A stretch of 64,000 bases of DNA from Microbacterium salsuginis (GTDB taxonomy: Bacteria; Actinomycetota; Actinomycetes; Actinomycetales; Microbacteriaceae). The number at the start of each line of letters is the position of its first letter. The first letter of the stretch is position 1. Below are positions 24,531 through 32,359 of this stretch, piece after piece. The stretch is taken from assembly GCF_012524205.1 (NCBI RefSeq), contig NZ_JABACI010000002.1, positions 248,001 through 312,000 of the forward strand, read 5' to 3'. The notes under the pieces were generated by a model. That model worked only from the letters and a program-made list of their open reading frames with translations, was not told where the DNA came from and ran no database searches. The position numbers and the translations under genes are program-made.

Positions 24531-25903
24531 TGAGAGCCGACGGGTATTCCCCCACCTCCGCGCCGATCGGGCGCGAGCCTTGGCGTGCGCCTGTCGCAGA
24601 CGGGCCGATCCATGCCACGGTGACCGTGCCGGGGTCGAAGTCGCTGACCAATCGTGAACTCGTCCTGGCCTCGCTCGCCGACGCGCCCAGCCGCCTGGCG
24701 GCGCCGCTGCACTCGGACGATTCCGCTCGCATGATCGACGCCCTGCGCGCGTTGGGCGTCGGCATCGAGCTGGTGCCGGGATCGGGCGCCTACGGCGACG
24801 ACATCGAGGTGACCCCGGTGTGGCCCCTGCGCGGCGACACCGAGGTCGACTGCGGCCAGGCGGGCACCGTGATGCGGTTCGTCGCCGGGCTGGGCGGTTT
24901 CTCTCACGGCGACGTCACCCTCACGGCGCACGAGAGTGCTCTGCACCGCCCGATGGGCGCCATGATCACCGCGCTGCGCGACGTCGGCGTCGACATCGAC
25001 GACGGCGGCCGCTGGGCGCTGCCGTTCATCGTGCGCGGACACGGTCACGTCCGCGGCGGCGAGGTGACCATCGACGCCAGCGCGTCGAGCCAATTCGTCT
25101 CCGGCCTGCTGCTGGCAGCCCCCCGTTTCGACGTGGGACTGCACCTCGTGCATGAGGGCGCACGGCTCCCGAGCATCCCGCACATTGACATGACCGTCGA
25201 GACGCTCGCGCACCGCGGCGTCCACGTCGAGCGACCGGCCGCCGGCGAATGGATCGTGCCCGCGGGCCCCGTGCGCGGCAAGGATGTCGCGATCGAGCCC
25301 GACCTCTCCAACGCGGCCCCGTTCCTGGCCGCCGCCATGATCGCCGGCGGGTCGGTGTCGGTGCCGGGATGGCCTGCCCACTCGACTCAGCCCGGTGCGA
25401 TGCTCACCGAGATCCTCACCCTGATGGGCGCCCGCGCCGTGCGCCGCGGCGGTTCGCTCACGATCACCGCGGGCGCCGGCATCCAGGGGATCGACCTCGA
25501 CCTGTCGGCGGCCGGCGAGCTCGTCCCCACCATCTTCGCGCTGGCGGCATTCGCCGACGCGCCGTCGACACTGCACGGCATCGGGCACATCCGCGGGCAC
25601 GAGACCGACCGCATCGCGGCGCTCGTGGCCGAGCTGCGCGGCCTGGGCGGCGAGGCGGACGAGCTCGCCGACGGCATCCGGATCGTTCCTCGCCCGCTGC
25701 ACGGCGGCACGTGGCACGCCCACCACGATCACCGCATGGCCACGACCGGCGCGCTGTTCGGTCTCGCCGTGCCCGGCGTCGAAGTCGACGACATCGGCAC
25801 CACCGCCAAGACGATGCCCGAGTTCCCGCAGATGTGGCAGCGCATGCTGGCCGGCGAGGGCGCGCCCGGGGCGATGTCCGAGGAGTCGATGCGCGCCTCG
25901 TGA
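24530..25903 (+). CDS. aroA: 3-phosphoshikimate 1-carboxyvinyltransferase (EPSP synthase)
   Basis: This 457-residue enzyme joins phosphoenolpyruvate to shikimate 3-phosphate in aromatic amino acid synthesis. Diagnostic stretches are [18 protein letters not shown] (active-site lysine and arginine), [36 protein letters not shown], and [17 protein letters not shown] near the end. Its length is usual for the family. TAGGGT ends 8 nt before the ATG, so the mRNA is probably leaderless. It is divergent from sigR and followed after 33 nt by rsgA, the same neighbour order as in mycobacteria. Confidence 0.96.
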   Translation: MRADGYSPTSAPIGREPWRAPVADGPIHATVTVPGSKSLTNRELVLASLADAPSRLAAPLHSDDSARMIDALRALGVGIELVPGSGAYGDDIEVTPVWPLRGDTEVDCGQAGTVMRFVAGLGGFSHGDVTLTAHESALHRPMGAMITALRDVGVDIDDGGRWALPFIVRGHGHVRGGEVTIDASASSQFVSGLLLAAPRFDVGLHLVHEGARLPSIPHIDMTVETLAHRGVHVERPAAGEWIVPAGPVRGKDVAIEPDLSNAAPFLAAAMIAGGSVSVPGWPAHSTQPGAMLTEILTLMGARAVRRGGSLTITAGAGIQGIDLDLSAAGELVPTIFALAAFADAPSTLHGIGHIRGHETDRIAALVAELRGLGGEADELADGIRIVPRPLHGGTWHAHHDHRMATTGALFGLAVPGVEVDDIGTTAKTMPEFPQMWQRMLAGEGAPGAMSEESMRAS

Positions 25904-25936
25904 CGAGGCTCGCCCGGATGCTGACTTGAGGATGCT

Positions 25937-26983
25937 GTGAGCTGGCTCGACGATCTCGAAGACGACGACGAGCCCGAGTTCGACGAGGCCGACGTGCGGG
26001 TCCGGCCGAACCCGAAGGCCAATCGGCCCCGTACCAAGCGCCGTCCGGCGCACGCCGACGCCGAGATCGCGCGCGTGCTCGGCGTGGACCGGGGCCGCTA
26101 CACCGTCCTCGTGGACGAGGACCTGCCGTCCGAGCGCACCGTGCTGGCCACCCGGGCCCGCGAGCTGCGCAAGGTGCCCATCGTGACGGGTGACCGGGCG
26201 CGCGTGGTGGGCGACACCACCGCGGCCGAGGGCACGCTCGCCCGTATCGTGGGCATCGAGGAGCGCACGTCGCTGCTGCGGCGCAGCGCGGACGACACCG
26301 ATCAAGTGGAGCGGGTCGTCGTGGCGAACGCCGACCAGATGCTGGTCGTCGTGGCGGCCGCCGATCCCGAGCCCCGGCCGAGGCTCGTCGACCGCTACCT
26401 GGTCGCGGCGCTGGATGCCGGCATCCGTCCCCTGCTGGTCGTGACCAAGACGGATCTGGCCGATCCGTCCGAGTTCCTGGCGCACTTCGAGGGGCTGGAT
26501 CTCGAGGTGTTCACGAGCGGCCGCGAAGAGATGCCCCTCGACCGGATCGGTGCAGCCCTCGCCGGCCACTCGACCGTGTTCGTCGGCCATTCCGGCGTCG
26601 GCAAGTCGACGCTCGTGAACGCGCTCGTGCCCGACGCGCACCGCGCGACCGGACACGTCAACGTCGTCACGGGCCGCGGACGGCATACGTCCAGCTCCAC
26701 AGTGTCGCTGCGCTACAGCGGCGAACACGGCAGGGGGTGGGTGATCGACACCCCGGGCGTGCGCTCGTTCGGCCTCGGGCACGTCGACGTGGCCAACATC
26801 CTGCGCGCCTTCACCGACCTCGCCGAGGTCGCCGAGGACTGCCCACGCGGTTGCACCCATCGCGCCGATGCGCCGGACTGTGCGATCACCGAAGCGGTCG
26901 AAGCCGGCCGTCTGGGTCCGGGCGGCCCCGCGCGTCTCGAGTCGCTGCAACGTCTGCTCGAGACCTTCACCGACCGCCATTGA
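25937..26983 (+). CDS. rsgA: Ribosome small-subunit-dependent GTPase A
   Basis: This 348-residue circularly permuted GTPase helps mature the 30S subunit. The permuted order is visible: an OB-fold (about 50-110), G4-like TKTDL (about 171-175), G1 GHSGVGKSTLVNAL (about 216-229) and G3 DTPGV (about 272-276). A zinc knuckle with CPRGCTHRADAPDCAI (about 299-314) follows. The first 40 residues are acidic and unlike E. coli RsgA. The GTG start at 25937 has GAGG about 10 nt upstream. It forms a likely transcription unit with aroA. Confidence 0.94.
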   Translation: MSWLDDLEDDDEPEFDEADVRVRPNPKANRPRTKRRPAHADAEIARVLGVDRGRYTVLVDEDLPSERTVLATRARELRKVPIVTGDRARVVGDTTAAEGTLARIVGIEERTSLLRRSADDTDQVERVVVANADQMLVVVAAADPEPRPRLVDRYLVAALDAGIRPLLVVTKTDLADPSEFLAHFEGLDLEVFTSGREEMPLDRIGAALAGHSTVFVGHSGVGKSTLVNALVPDAHRATGHVNVVTGRGRHTSSSTVSLRYSGEHGRGWVIDTPGVRSFGLGHVDVANILRAFTDLAEVAEDCPRGCTHRADAPDCAITEAVEAGRLGPGGPARLESLQRLLETFTDRH

Positions 26984-27009
26984 ACCGTGCCCTGCGGCCG
27001 TGACCGGCC

Positions 27010-27015
27010 TAGGCT
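27010..27015 (+). promoter_or_regulatory. -10 hexamer (TAGGCT) of bcp
   Basis: TAGGCT ends 6 nt before the GTG at 27022, so the peroxiredoxin gene probably has its own leaderless promoter despite lying only 38 nt behind rsgA. Confidence 0.5.
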
Positions 27016-27021
27016 GGACCG

Positions 27022-27492
27022 GTGACCACGACGCGCCTCGAATCCGGTTCCCCCGCCCCTGACTTCACCCTCGTCGATCAGGACGAGCGACCCGTGAGCC
27101 TGCGCGACCTCCGCGGCCGGCGCGTGATCCTCTTCTTCTACCCGGAGGCGATGACGCCGGGCTGCACCAGCGAGGCGTGCGACTTCCGCGACAGCCTCGC
27201 ACCGCTGCAGGCCGCGGGGTACACCGTGCTCGGGATCTCGCGCGACGAGCCCGAGAAGCTCCGGCGCTTCCGCGAGCGCGACGGGCTGACCTACGACCTG
27301 CTGAGCGACCCCGATCACTCCGTGCACGAGGCCTACGGTGTGTGGGGCGAGAAGATGAACTACGGCAAGACCGTGATGGGTGTCATCCGCTCGACTTTCG
27401 TCATCGACGAGGACGGCAAGGTCGACCAGGCGCTGTACAACGTGAAGGCGACGGGGCACGTCGCCCGCGTCCGGACGCTCGTCGGCGTCTAG
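27022..27492 (+). CDS. bcp: Thioredoxin-dependent thiol peroxidase (BCP/PrxQ)
   Basis: This 156-residue peroxiredoxin of the BCP/PrxQ class reduces hydroperoxides with electrons from thioredoxin. The peroxidatic Cys48 sits in TPGCTSEACDFRD and the resolving Cys53 five residues later, which makes it an atypical two-cysteine form. The rest matches the family (GISRDEPEKLRRF, YGKTVMGVIRSTFVID). The start is GTG at 27022. It is convergent with a small membrane protein gene, the two ends overlapping by 4 bp. Confidence 0.94.
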   Translation: MTTTRLESGSPAPDFTLVDQDERPVSLRDLRGRRVILFFYPEAMTPGCTSEACDFRDSLAPLQAAGYTVLGISRDEPEKLRRFRERDGLTYDLLSDPDHSVHEAYGVWGEKMNYGKTVMGVIRSTFVIDEDGKVDQALYNVKATGHVARVRTLVGV

Positions 27493-27884
27493 ACCGGCCC
27501 GCCGCCGCGCGCGGCACGGCCCGCCTCGCGGACGGCGAGCACCAGCAGGACGAGCACCACGACCGCGGGCACGGCGAGCACGAGAGCGATGCCCGGGTCG
27601 GCGTAGGCCCCGGTTGCCGCGCCGAGTGCGACGGCGAGGATGAGCAGCTGCGTGACGATCGCGCCGGAACGACCCCACGATTGCTCGCGCCAGGTCGCGA
27701 CGCCGAAGGCCAGCACAGCCGCCGCACCGACGACGGTCAGGACCACCAATGCGATCGCACTCTCGATCGAACCGGTGTCGCCTGAGAACAGGGCGACGAG
27801 CTGCCAGACGGCGAGCACGAGGACGCCCAGTCCCTCGAGGATGACCAGGACCGCGGCGACCCTTCCGGACACGTTTGTCCGCAT
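27489..27884 (-). CDS. Small four-helix membrane protein, unknown function
   Basis: This 131-residue protein is almost entirely hydrophobic, with four likely membrane helices (about 9-33, 43-63, 72-95 and 97-120) and a short basic, glycine-rich tail. I recognise no family beyond general similarity to small actinobacterial membrane proteins. The ATG at 27884 has a good ribosome binding site (AAGGAG, 10 nt upstream). It is divergent from whiB1 across a 244-nt gap and convergent with bcp. Confidence 0.68.
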   Translation of the reverse strand: MRTNVSGRVAAVLVILEGLGVLVLAVWQLVALFSGDTGSIESAIALVVLTVVGAAAVLAFGVATWREQSWGRSGAIVTQLLILAVALGAATGAYADPGIALVLAVPAVVVLVLLVLAVREAGRAARGGGPV

Positions 27885-28128
27885 TCTCCGTCGACTCCTT
27901 CCCACCCGGCGGGGTGGTTTGTGTGAATCCTCCATACCACTGAGAGAACACACAGCAAGTACCACAGGTACCCGCCGGTCAACCCTTGATTCAGGTAAAC
28001 CGCTATGGGACGATTGGTGAAGCCGTGTGCTCCCACAGCGACGTGGGGCGAGCAAGTCTCGCACTTCCCACAGGGTATCGGACCCGAACCGGCCCTCATC
28101 TCCCACCACTGCATCAAGGAGCATCACC
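27885..28128. promoter_or_regulatory. whiB1: Divergent regulatory region upstream of whiB1
   Basis: This 244-nt gap is noticeably less GC-rich than its flanks. It contains GTACC-ACA-GGTAC (27959-27971), a perfect 13-nt palindrome, and GTGTG/CACAC half-sites around 27920-27953. In mycobacteria the whiB1 promoter carries a Crp site (TGTGA-N6-TCACA); I see only a half-site here. AAGGAG at 28116-28121 is the whiB1 ribosome binding site. No clear -35/-10 pair could be fixed. Confidence 0.45.
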
Positions 28129-28377
28129 ATGGACTGGCGCGACAAAGCCGCCTGCCTTACCGTCGACCCCGAACTGTTCTTCCCTGTAGGGAACACCGGT
28201 CCGGCGGTCGACCAGATCGAGAAGGCCAAGTCGGTGTGCGCGCGTTGCACGGTGACCGAGATCTGCCTCCAGTACGCACTCGAGTCCGGACAGGACTCCG
28301 GCGTGTGGGGTGGTCTGTCCGAGGACGAGCGCCGTGCTCTCAAGCGCCGCGCTGCGCGGGCCCGACGGGCTTCATAA
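28129..28377 (+). CDS. whiB1: WhiB1-type iron-sulfur transcription factor
   Basis: This 82-residue WhiB-family protein should carry an NO-sensitive 4Fe-4S cluster. The four ligands are visible: Cys9, then CARC (Cys37, Cys40) and Cys46 in EICLQYA. The GVWGG turn and the basic C-terminal helix (RRALKRRAARARR) that contacts DNA follow. MDWRDKAACLTVDPELFFPVGN and DSGVWGGLSEDERRALKRR match WhiB1, the essential member that binds the housekeeping sigma factor in M. tuberculosis. As there, the gene sits head-to-tail opposite pdtaS. Confidence 0.95.
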   Translation: MDWRDKAACLTVDPELFFPVGNTGPAVDQIEKAKSVCARCTVTEICLQYALESGQDSGVWGGLSEDERRALKRRAARARRAS

Positions 28378-28388
28378 CGACGACCTTC

Positions 28389-28425
28389 AAGAAGCGGATG
28401 CCGGGGCTCCCGGCATCCGCTTCTT
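28389..28425. terminator. 17-bp perfect bidirectional terminator between whiB1 and pdtaS
   Basis: The 17-nt arms (28389-28405 and 28409-28425) are perfectly complementary with a GCT loop. The sequence starts AAGAAGCGGATGCC and ends GGCATCCGCTTCTT, so the outer A/T pairs supply a T-rich tail on both strands. It sits between convergent whiB1 and pdtaS; the second arm ends 1 nt before the pdtaS stop. Confidence 0.9.
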
Positions 28426-29910
28426 TCATTGCTTGGCCCGCTCGATGTAGCGCAGCGGGATGTCGATCGTGACCTCGGTGCCGCTGCCCATGATCGTGTG
28501 CCAGTCGATCGTGCCGCCGAGCTCGCCCTGGATCAGGGTGCGGACGATCTGCGTGCCGAGCCCCCGGCCGACCTGACCCTCGGGCAAGCCCGAACCGGTG
28601 TCGCGCACGCGCACTTCGAGGCGATCGTCGGAGCGGTCCGCGATGATCTCGACGTCGCCCTCCTGACCGGCCAGGCCGTGCTCGACGGCGTTGGTGACCA
28701 GTTCGGTCAGTGCGAGCGCGAGCGGTGTGGCGTACTCGCTGGGCAGAGTGCCGAAGGTGCCCGTCGAGTGCGTGCGCGCGCGGGTGTTCGGCGCCGCCGC
28801 GACCTCTGCGACGAGCTTCAGGACACGCGCGAAGACCTCGTCGAAGTCCACGTTCTGCGCGAGTCCCTCCGAGAGCGTGTCGTGCACGACAGCGATCGCC
28901 GACACGCGTCGCATGGCCTGCGTCAGCGCTTCGCGCGCCTCTTCGGTGTGCGAACGGCGTGCCTGGATGCGCAGCAGCGACGCGACCGTCTGCAGGTTGT
29001 TCTTGACGCGATGGTGGATCTCGCGGATCGTCGCATCCTTGGTGATGAGCTCCTGCTCCTGATGACGGATCTCGGTCACATCGCGGCACAGCACGATCGC
29101 GCCGATGCGGCTGCCGTTGTCGCGCAGCGGAATGGTGCGCAGCGACACGGTGACGCCGCGGGATTCCAGGTCGGTGCGCCACGGCGCGCGCCCCGTCACG
29201 ACGACCGGGAGCGATTCGTCGAACTGCCGCTTGGCGGGCAGGATCTGCGTGACGACCTCGACCAGTGACTCCCCCTCGAGCTCGTCCTCGAAGCCGAGCC
29301 GGTTGAACGCCGAGAGCGCGTTGGGGCTCGCGAAGGTCGTGATGCCGTCGACGTCGAGCCGGATCAGCCCGTCCGAGGCGCGTGGCGCGCCGCGACGCGG
29401 CGAGGTGGGAGCGGCCAGATCGGGGAACTCGCCCGAGGCGACCATCCCGAAGATGTCGTCGGCGCAGTCGTTGAACGTGATCTGCTGCCGCGACGGCGTG
29501 CGTGCCTCGCCGAGGTTCGTGTGGCGGGTCAGCACCCCGATCGTCTGAGCCTGTGCGCCGCGGCCGCGCACCACCGGCACGGCGCGCACCCGCGTCGGGG
29601 TCTCTTCGAACCAGTCGGGCGAGGCCGAGTCGACGATCTTCGCGGTCTGGAACGCGTCACGCACCTGCGTGCGCCACTGCGGGCGCACCCGGTCGCCCAC
29701 GATGTCGCGATAGAAGAGCGTCGCCGCGCCGCTCGGGCGGGTGTGTGCGACCGCGACGAAGGCGTCGTCGGAGGTCGGGACCCAGAGCACGATGTCGGCG
29801 AAGGCCAGATCGGCCAGAAGCTGGCCGTCACCGGCGAGTCGGTGCAGCCATTCGACGTCTTCCTCGCTCGAACGGCCCTGGGCGTAGACGAGATCGCTGA
29901 GGGTCGACAC
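28426..29910 (-). CDS. pdtaS: Sensor histidine kinase PdtaS
   Basis: This 494-residue soluble kinase is orthologous by context and sequence to mycobacterial PdtaS (Rv3220c). It has an N-terminal GAF-like H_kinase_N domain (about 1-160) and a PAS domain (about 180-285). A HisKA_2 dimerisation helix carries IHHRVKNNLQTVASLL (His299/300, the phospho-acceptor), and an HATPase_c domain follows (NAVEHGLAG; DTGSGLPEG; GLGTQIV). PdtaS phosphorylates the ANTAR antiterminator PdtaR, whose gene is not in this window. No membrane helix is present. The GTG start lies 6 nt after TAGGCT. Confidence 0.93.
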   Translation of the reverse strand: MSTLSDLVYAQGRSSEEDVEWLHRLAGDGQLLADLAFADIVLWVPTSDDAFVAVAHTRPSGAATLFYRDIVGDRVRPQWRTQVRDAFQTAKIVDSASPDWFEETPTRVRAVPVVRGRGAQAQTIGVLTRHTNLGEARTPSRQQITFNDCADDIFGMVASGEFPDLAAPTSPRRGAPRASDGLIRLDVDGITTFASPNALSAFNRLGFEDELEGESLVEVVTQILPAKRQFDESLPVVVTGRAPWRTDLESRGVTVSLRTIPLRDNGSRIGAIVLCRDVTEIRHQEQELITKDATIREIHHRVKNNLQTVASLLRIQARRSHTEEAREALTQAMRRVSAIAVVHDTLSEGLAQNVDFDEVFARVLKLVAEVAAAPNTRARTHSTGTFGTLPSEYATPLALALTELVTNAVEHGLAGQEGDVEIIADRSDDRLEVRVRDTGSGLPEGQVGRGLGTQIVRTLIQGELGGTIDWHTIMGSGTEVTIDIPLRYIERAKQ

Positions 29911-29914
29911 GTCC

Positions 29915-31291
29915 CTAGCCTAGGGCGCGCGCGTCACGCGACCGCTCGACGGGCGTGTGGTCGGAGTCCGTCTGGTGGTCCGCCTGTTCGCCGCCATCTC
30001 GCCGCGACCAGGGTCGCCGCCTCGCGACCCGCCGGGCGGGGCGGATGCTGCGGGCGGTGTTGCCGCGCGCGGTCTGCGATGCCTCGGGCGGGGCGACGAC
30101 GGCCTCTCCGGCGAACCGGCGGACGGCCAGGGTCAGCGGCGACCGCGGCGCCACCTCGGCGATCGGGCGCGCCGCCAGCAGCGCGGCATCGGCCGACCGC
30201 GGGTCCTGTGGCAGGAACCACACCTCCCCCACGCCGCCGAAGCGGTCGAGCGTCCGGCGCACCTGGCCGCGGGCGTCGATTCCCAGCGCACCCGGTCGCA
30301 GCCCGTTGGCGACGACCGCGACGGGCGTCGCGCCCACGGTCGCCCGCAGATCGGCGTGCGCGCGCAGGAACCGCGCCACACCGAGCGGATCGGCTCCGGC
30401 GACTGCGACCACGAGGTCGGCCGCACGCAGCGCCGCCAGGGTCGCGGCGTTGCGGCGCGGGCCGTCGAGGTCGCTCATGATCTCCTCGTCGCGCTCGAGC
30501 GGCGCGGCGACGTCGACGACCGTGTAGTCGGCCCACTCCCGGCACGCGGCGAGGGCGGCCGTCACGCGGCGCTCACTGAGCTCGGGCCACCGCGAGGGAC
30601 GATTCAGCCCGGTCAGCACGTCGACGCCGGTCCGCCCGAGCGGCAGGGCGATGCGTGTCAGCTCCCGCGCGTCGAGCCCTCCGAGCTCGGCCTGGCGGCA
30701 CGCCGCGGCGAACCCCGGCCCCTCATCGGCGAGACCCAGCGTGAGCGCGATCGACGGCGCGTGGGTGTCGGCGTCGACGAGTCCGACATGGCGCCCGCCA
30801 CGGGCGAGCTCGACCGCGAGCTCGGTGGCGACGGTCGAACGGCCGGGCGCTCCCGCCGGCCCCCACACCACGATCACCCGGGGCTGCGGGCGGGAGGCAG
30901 ATGCCGCGGGCTCGCGCCCCGGCGCCTCCACGAGGGCATCGGCGATCCGCCACGGGTCGGCATCGCGCGCGAGGGGAGCCTCGAGCCCGCAGGCCGCCGC
31001 CAGCCGGCGATCGGCCTCGTCGTCGCAGAGCGGGACGATCCGCGTGCCCGCACGGTCGCACATCGCCACGACGGTGGGCGACATCGTCACACGAGACACC
31101 TCGACGACCACCGCGTCGGCCTCGGCGATCGCCCGCAGCACCGTCTCTGCCTCGGCGCCCAGCATCCGTTCCTCCGCCGCCATCGCGAGGGCGGATGCCG
31201 CGAACTCCGCGATCACGTCGATCCCTTCACGGCGAAGCCCTGCGGGAATCACGCCGGCGTCGTCGTCACCGACCGCGACGATGACCTTCAC
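29915..31291 (-). CDS. CpaE/TadZ/MinD-like ATPase with degenerate P-loop
   Basis: This 458-residue protein has an N-terminal receiver-like domain (about 1-130, starting VKVIVAVGDDDAGVIPAGL) and a SIMIBI/ParA-MinD domain (about 145-390). This is the layout of CpaE/TadZ pilus-localisation ATPases. The Walker A reads GPAGAPGRST. Both the signature lysine and the P-loop lysine of KGGVGKST are missing, the latter replaced by Arg. Walker A' (LVDADTHAPS) and Walker B (YTVVDVAAP) aspartates remain. The last 50 residues are Arg-rich and probably disordered. The GTG overlaps the stop of the SAF-domain gene (GTGA), so the two form a unit. No pilin, CpaF or TadB/C gene is nearby, so the role is unknown. 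Confidence 0.78.
   Translation of the reverse strand: MKVIVAVGDDDAGVIPAGLRREGIDVIAEFAASALAMAAEERMLGAEAETVLRAIAEADAVVVEVSRVTMSPTVVAMCDRAGTRIVPLCDDEADRRLAAACGLEAPLARDADPWRIADALVEAPGREPAASASRPQPRVIVVWGPAGAPGRSTVATELAVELARGGRHVGLVDADTHAPSIALTLGLADEGPGFAAACRQAELGGLDARELTRIALPLGRTGVDVLTGLNRPSRWPELSERRVTAALAACREWADYTVVDVAAPLERDEEIMSDLDGPRRNAATLAALRAADLVVAVAGADPLGVARFLRAHADLRATVGATPVAVVANGLRPGALGIDARGQVRRTLDRFGGVGEVWFLPQDPRSADAALLAARPIAEVAPRSPLTLAVRRFAGEAVVAPPEASQTARGNTARSIRPARRVARRRPWSRRDGGEQADHQTDSDHTPVERSRDARALG
29917..29922 (-). promoter_or_regulatory. pdtaS: -10 hexamer (TAGGCT) of pdtaS
   Basis: On the minus strand, TAGGCT is followed by AGGGAC and then the GTG at 29910, a 6-nt gap. It overlaps the 3' end of the CpaE-like gene. 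Confidence 0.5.
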
Positions 31292-31917
31292 GAGCCGGCG
31301 CCCGCCGTCGGCACGACCGACAGAGCTGACTCGTCCGCCATCGCAGCAAGGGTGCTCGCGACGTCGGCCCGCGGGATCACCAGCTCGAGCGCCGCCGATC
31401 CGCCGCCGATCATCGACTCGTCGCGCGTGACCGAGACCACCGTCGCGTCGGCGACCAGGATGCGCGGGGCGTCGTACCTGCCCTGCTCGAGAAGCGGCGC
31501 CGACCACACCTCCACGACCGTGCCGGCGGCGACCGACGCCGGCACATCGACCGCGCTGCGCACGACCACGCTGGTGGTGCGCGCCGAATCGGCGGCGCCG
31601 ACGGATGCCGTCGGCACGAGCTCTCCCTCGTCGATCGTGCGCGTCGCGACCGCCGCCTCGCCGATGTCGTCGGGGGTGAGGTACTTGTCGGCGAGCGGTC
31701 CCAACGCGACGTCGACGACCCGGACGTCGTCGGCCGAGATGGGCTCGCCGGGCACGATCGTGTGCGTCGCCGCGTACACCGGAACCGTGTTGCGCGCCGC
31801 CGCGACCACCAGCCAGACACCGGCCACGGAGGCGACGATGAGGAGGATGCCGAGGAAGAAGCGCGCGTCTCCCCAGAAGGCGCGGCGCGGAGTGCGGACG
31901 GGGTCGCTCACGGTCAT
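31288..31917 (-). CDS. SAF-domain (CpaB/FlgA-like) single-pass membrane protein
   Basis: This 209-residue protein has one membrane helix (about residues 18-40), then an extracytoplasmic SAF domain (about 48-115: AATHTIVPGEPISADDVRVVD, DIGEAAVATRTIDEGELV). A CpaB-like beta region follows. In the Flp/Tad pilus system the CpaB protein with this layout lines the outer channel. Here it is paired only with a CpaE-like ATPase, joined by a 4-nt overlap. ATG 31917 is used, with GGGAGG just upstream. An in-frame start further upstream would run through the divergent HTH gene. It may be a chaperone or envelope anchor for the cytoplasmic partner; that is inference. Confidence 0.78.
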   Translation of the reverse strand: MTVSDPVRTPRRAFWGDARFFLGILLIVASVAGVWLVVAAARNTVPVYAATHTIVPGEPISADDVRVVDVALGPLADKYLTPDDIGEAAVATRTIDEGELVPTASVGAADSARTTSVVVRSAVDVPASVAAGTVVEVWSAPLLEQGRYDAPRILVADATVVSVTRDESMIGGGSAALELVIPRADVASTLAAMADESALSVVPTAGAGS

Positions 31918-31957
31918 GCCTCCCATCGTCGCCCAACGGCCGGAGCAGCGTCCGGCG

Positions 31958-31966
31958 TTATCCACA
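31958..31966 (+). promoter_or_regulatory. Perfect DnaA-box-like site TTATCCACA
   Basis: TTATCCACA matches the consensus DnaA box exactly and lies in the divergent gap between the SAF-domain and HTH genes. A second exact copy is at 33005-33013. Function here is unproven. Confidence 0.4.
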
Positions 31967-32004
31967 GCACCCTGCGCACCCGGCCCCGCCCACGGGCACC
32001 GCGC

Positions 32005-32010
32005 CATAAT
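32005..32010 (+). promoter_or_regulatory. -10 hexamer (CATAAT) of the HTH gene
   Basis: CATAAT, very close to the TATAAT consensus, ends 6 nt before the ATG at 32017. It is one of the clearest leaderless promoters in the window. Confidence 0.55.
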
Positions 32011-32016
32011 GGGGGC

Positions 32017-32298
32017 ATGCCCGAAGACCCGACGTCCGACGTGCGTCTGCTCGCGCCCGCACAGGTGGGCGAGGTGCTCGGCGTGTCGGTCGACGAGGTC
32101 ATGGCACTGGTCCACGAGGGGCGACTCCGCGGCATGCGCGTCGGCGCACCGGCCCGCTGGCGGATCGACGGGGCGAGTGTGTCGGAGTACCTCGACGAGC
32201 AGGCCGAGGAGGCGCGTCGCATGGCGCTGTGGCGCCAGTCGCAGAACGCCAGCTTCCCCGAGCTGTGGGGCACCGGCCAGGTCCGCAATCCGGACTGA
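32017..32298 (+). CDS. Excisionase/MerR-like helix-turn-helix protein
   Basis: This 93-residue protein has a HTH_17 (excisionase-type) winged helix at about 10-57. LLAPAQVGEVLGVSVDEVMALVHEGRLRG is followed by RVGAPARWRIDGASVSEYL, the typical turn and recognition helix. The C-terminus is a short charged helix and a PELWGTGQVRNPD tail. Despite the domain name there is no integrase or phage gene nearby. A housekeeping DNA-binding role like other BldC-type proteins of this size is as likely as a mobile-element role. It is divergent from the SAF/CpaE-like pair and may regulate it. Confidence 0.82.
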   Translation: MPEDPTSDVRLLAPAQVGEVLGVSVDEVMALVHEGRLRGMRVGAPARWRIDGASVSEYLDEQAEEARRMALWRQSQNASFPELWGTGQVRNPD

Positions 32299-32359
32299 GC
32301 GCGCGGCCGGACGAGCGGAGCGGCGCGCCGCCGATCATCCCCTCGCCCGCCTGTGATCG

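Noticed and set aside
27959..27971. GTACC-ACA-GGTAC as a Crp site for whiB1
   Set aside because: It does not match TGTGA-N6-TCACA. I kept it only as an unassigned palindrome in the whiB1 upstream region.
29915..31917. A Tad/Flp pilus locus
   Set aside because: Only CpaB-like and CpaE-like genes are present; there is no pilin, prepilin peptidase, CpaF, TadB or TadC in the window.
32017..32298. Phage or integrative-element excisionase
   Set aside because: The HTH fold is excisionase-like, but there is no integrase, attachment repeat or tRNA nearby. A chromosomal regulator is as likely.
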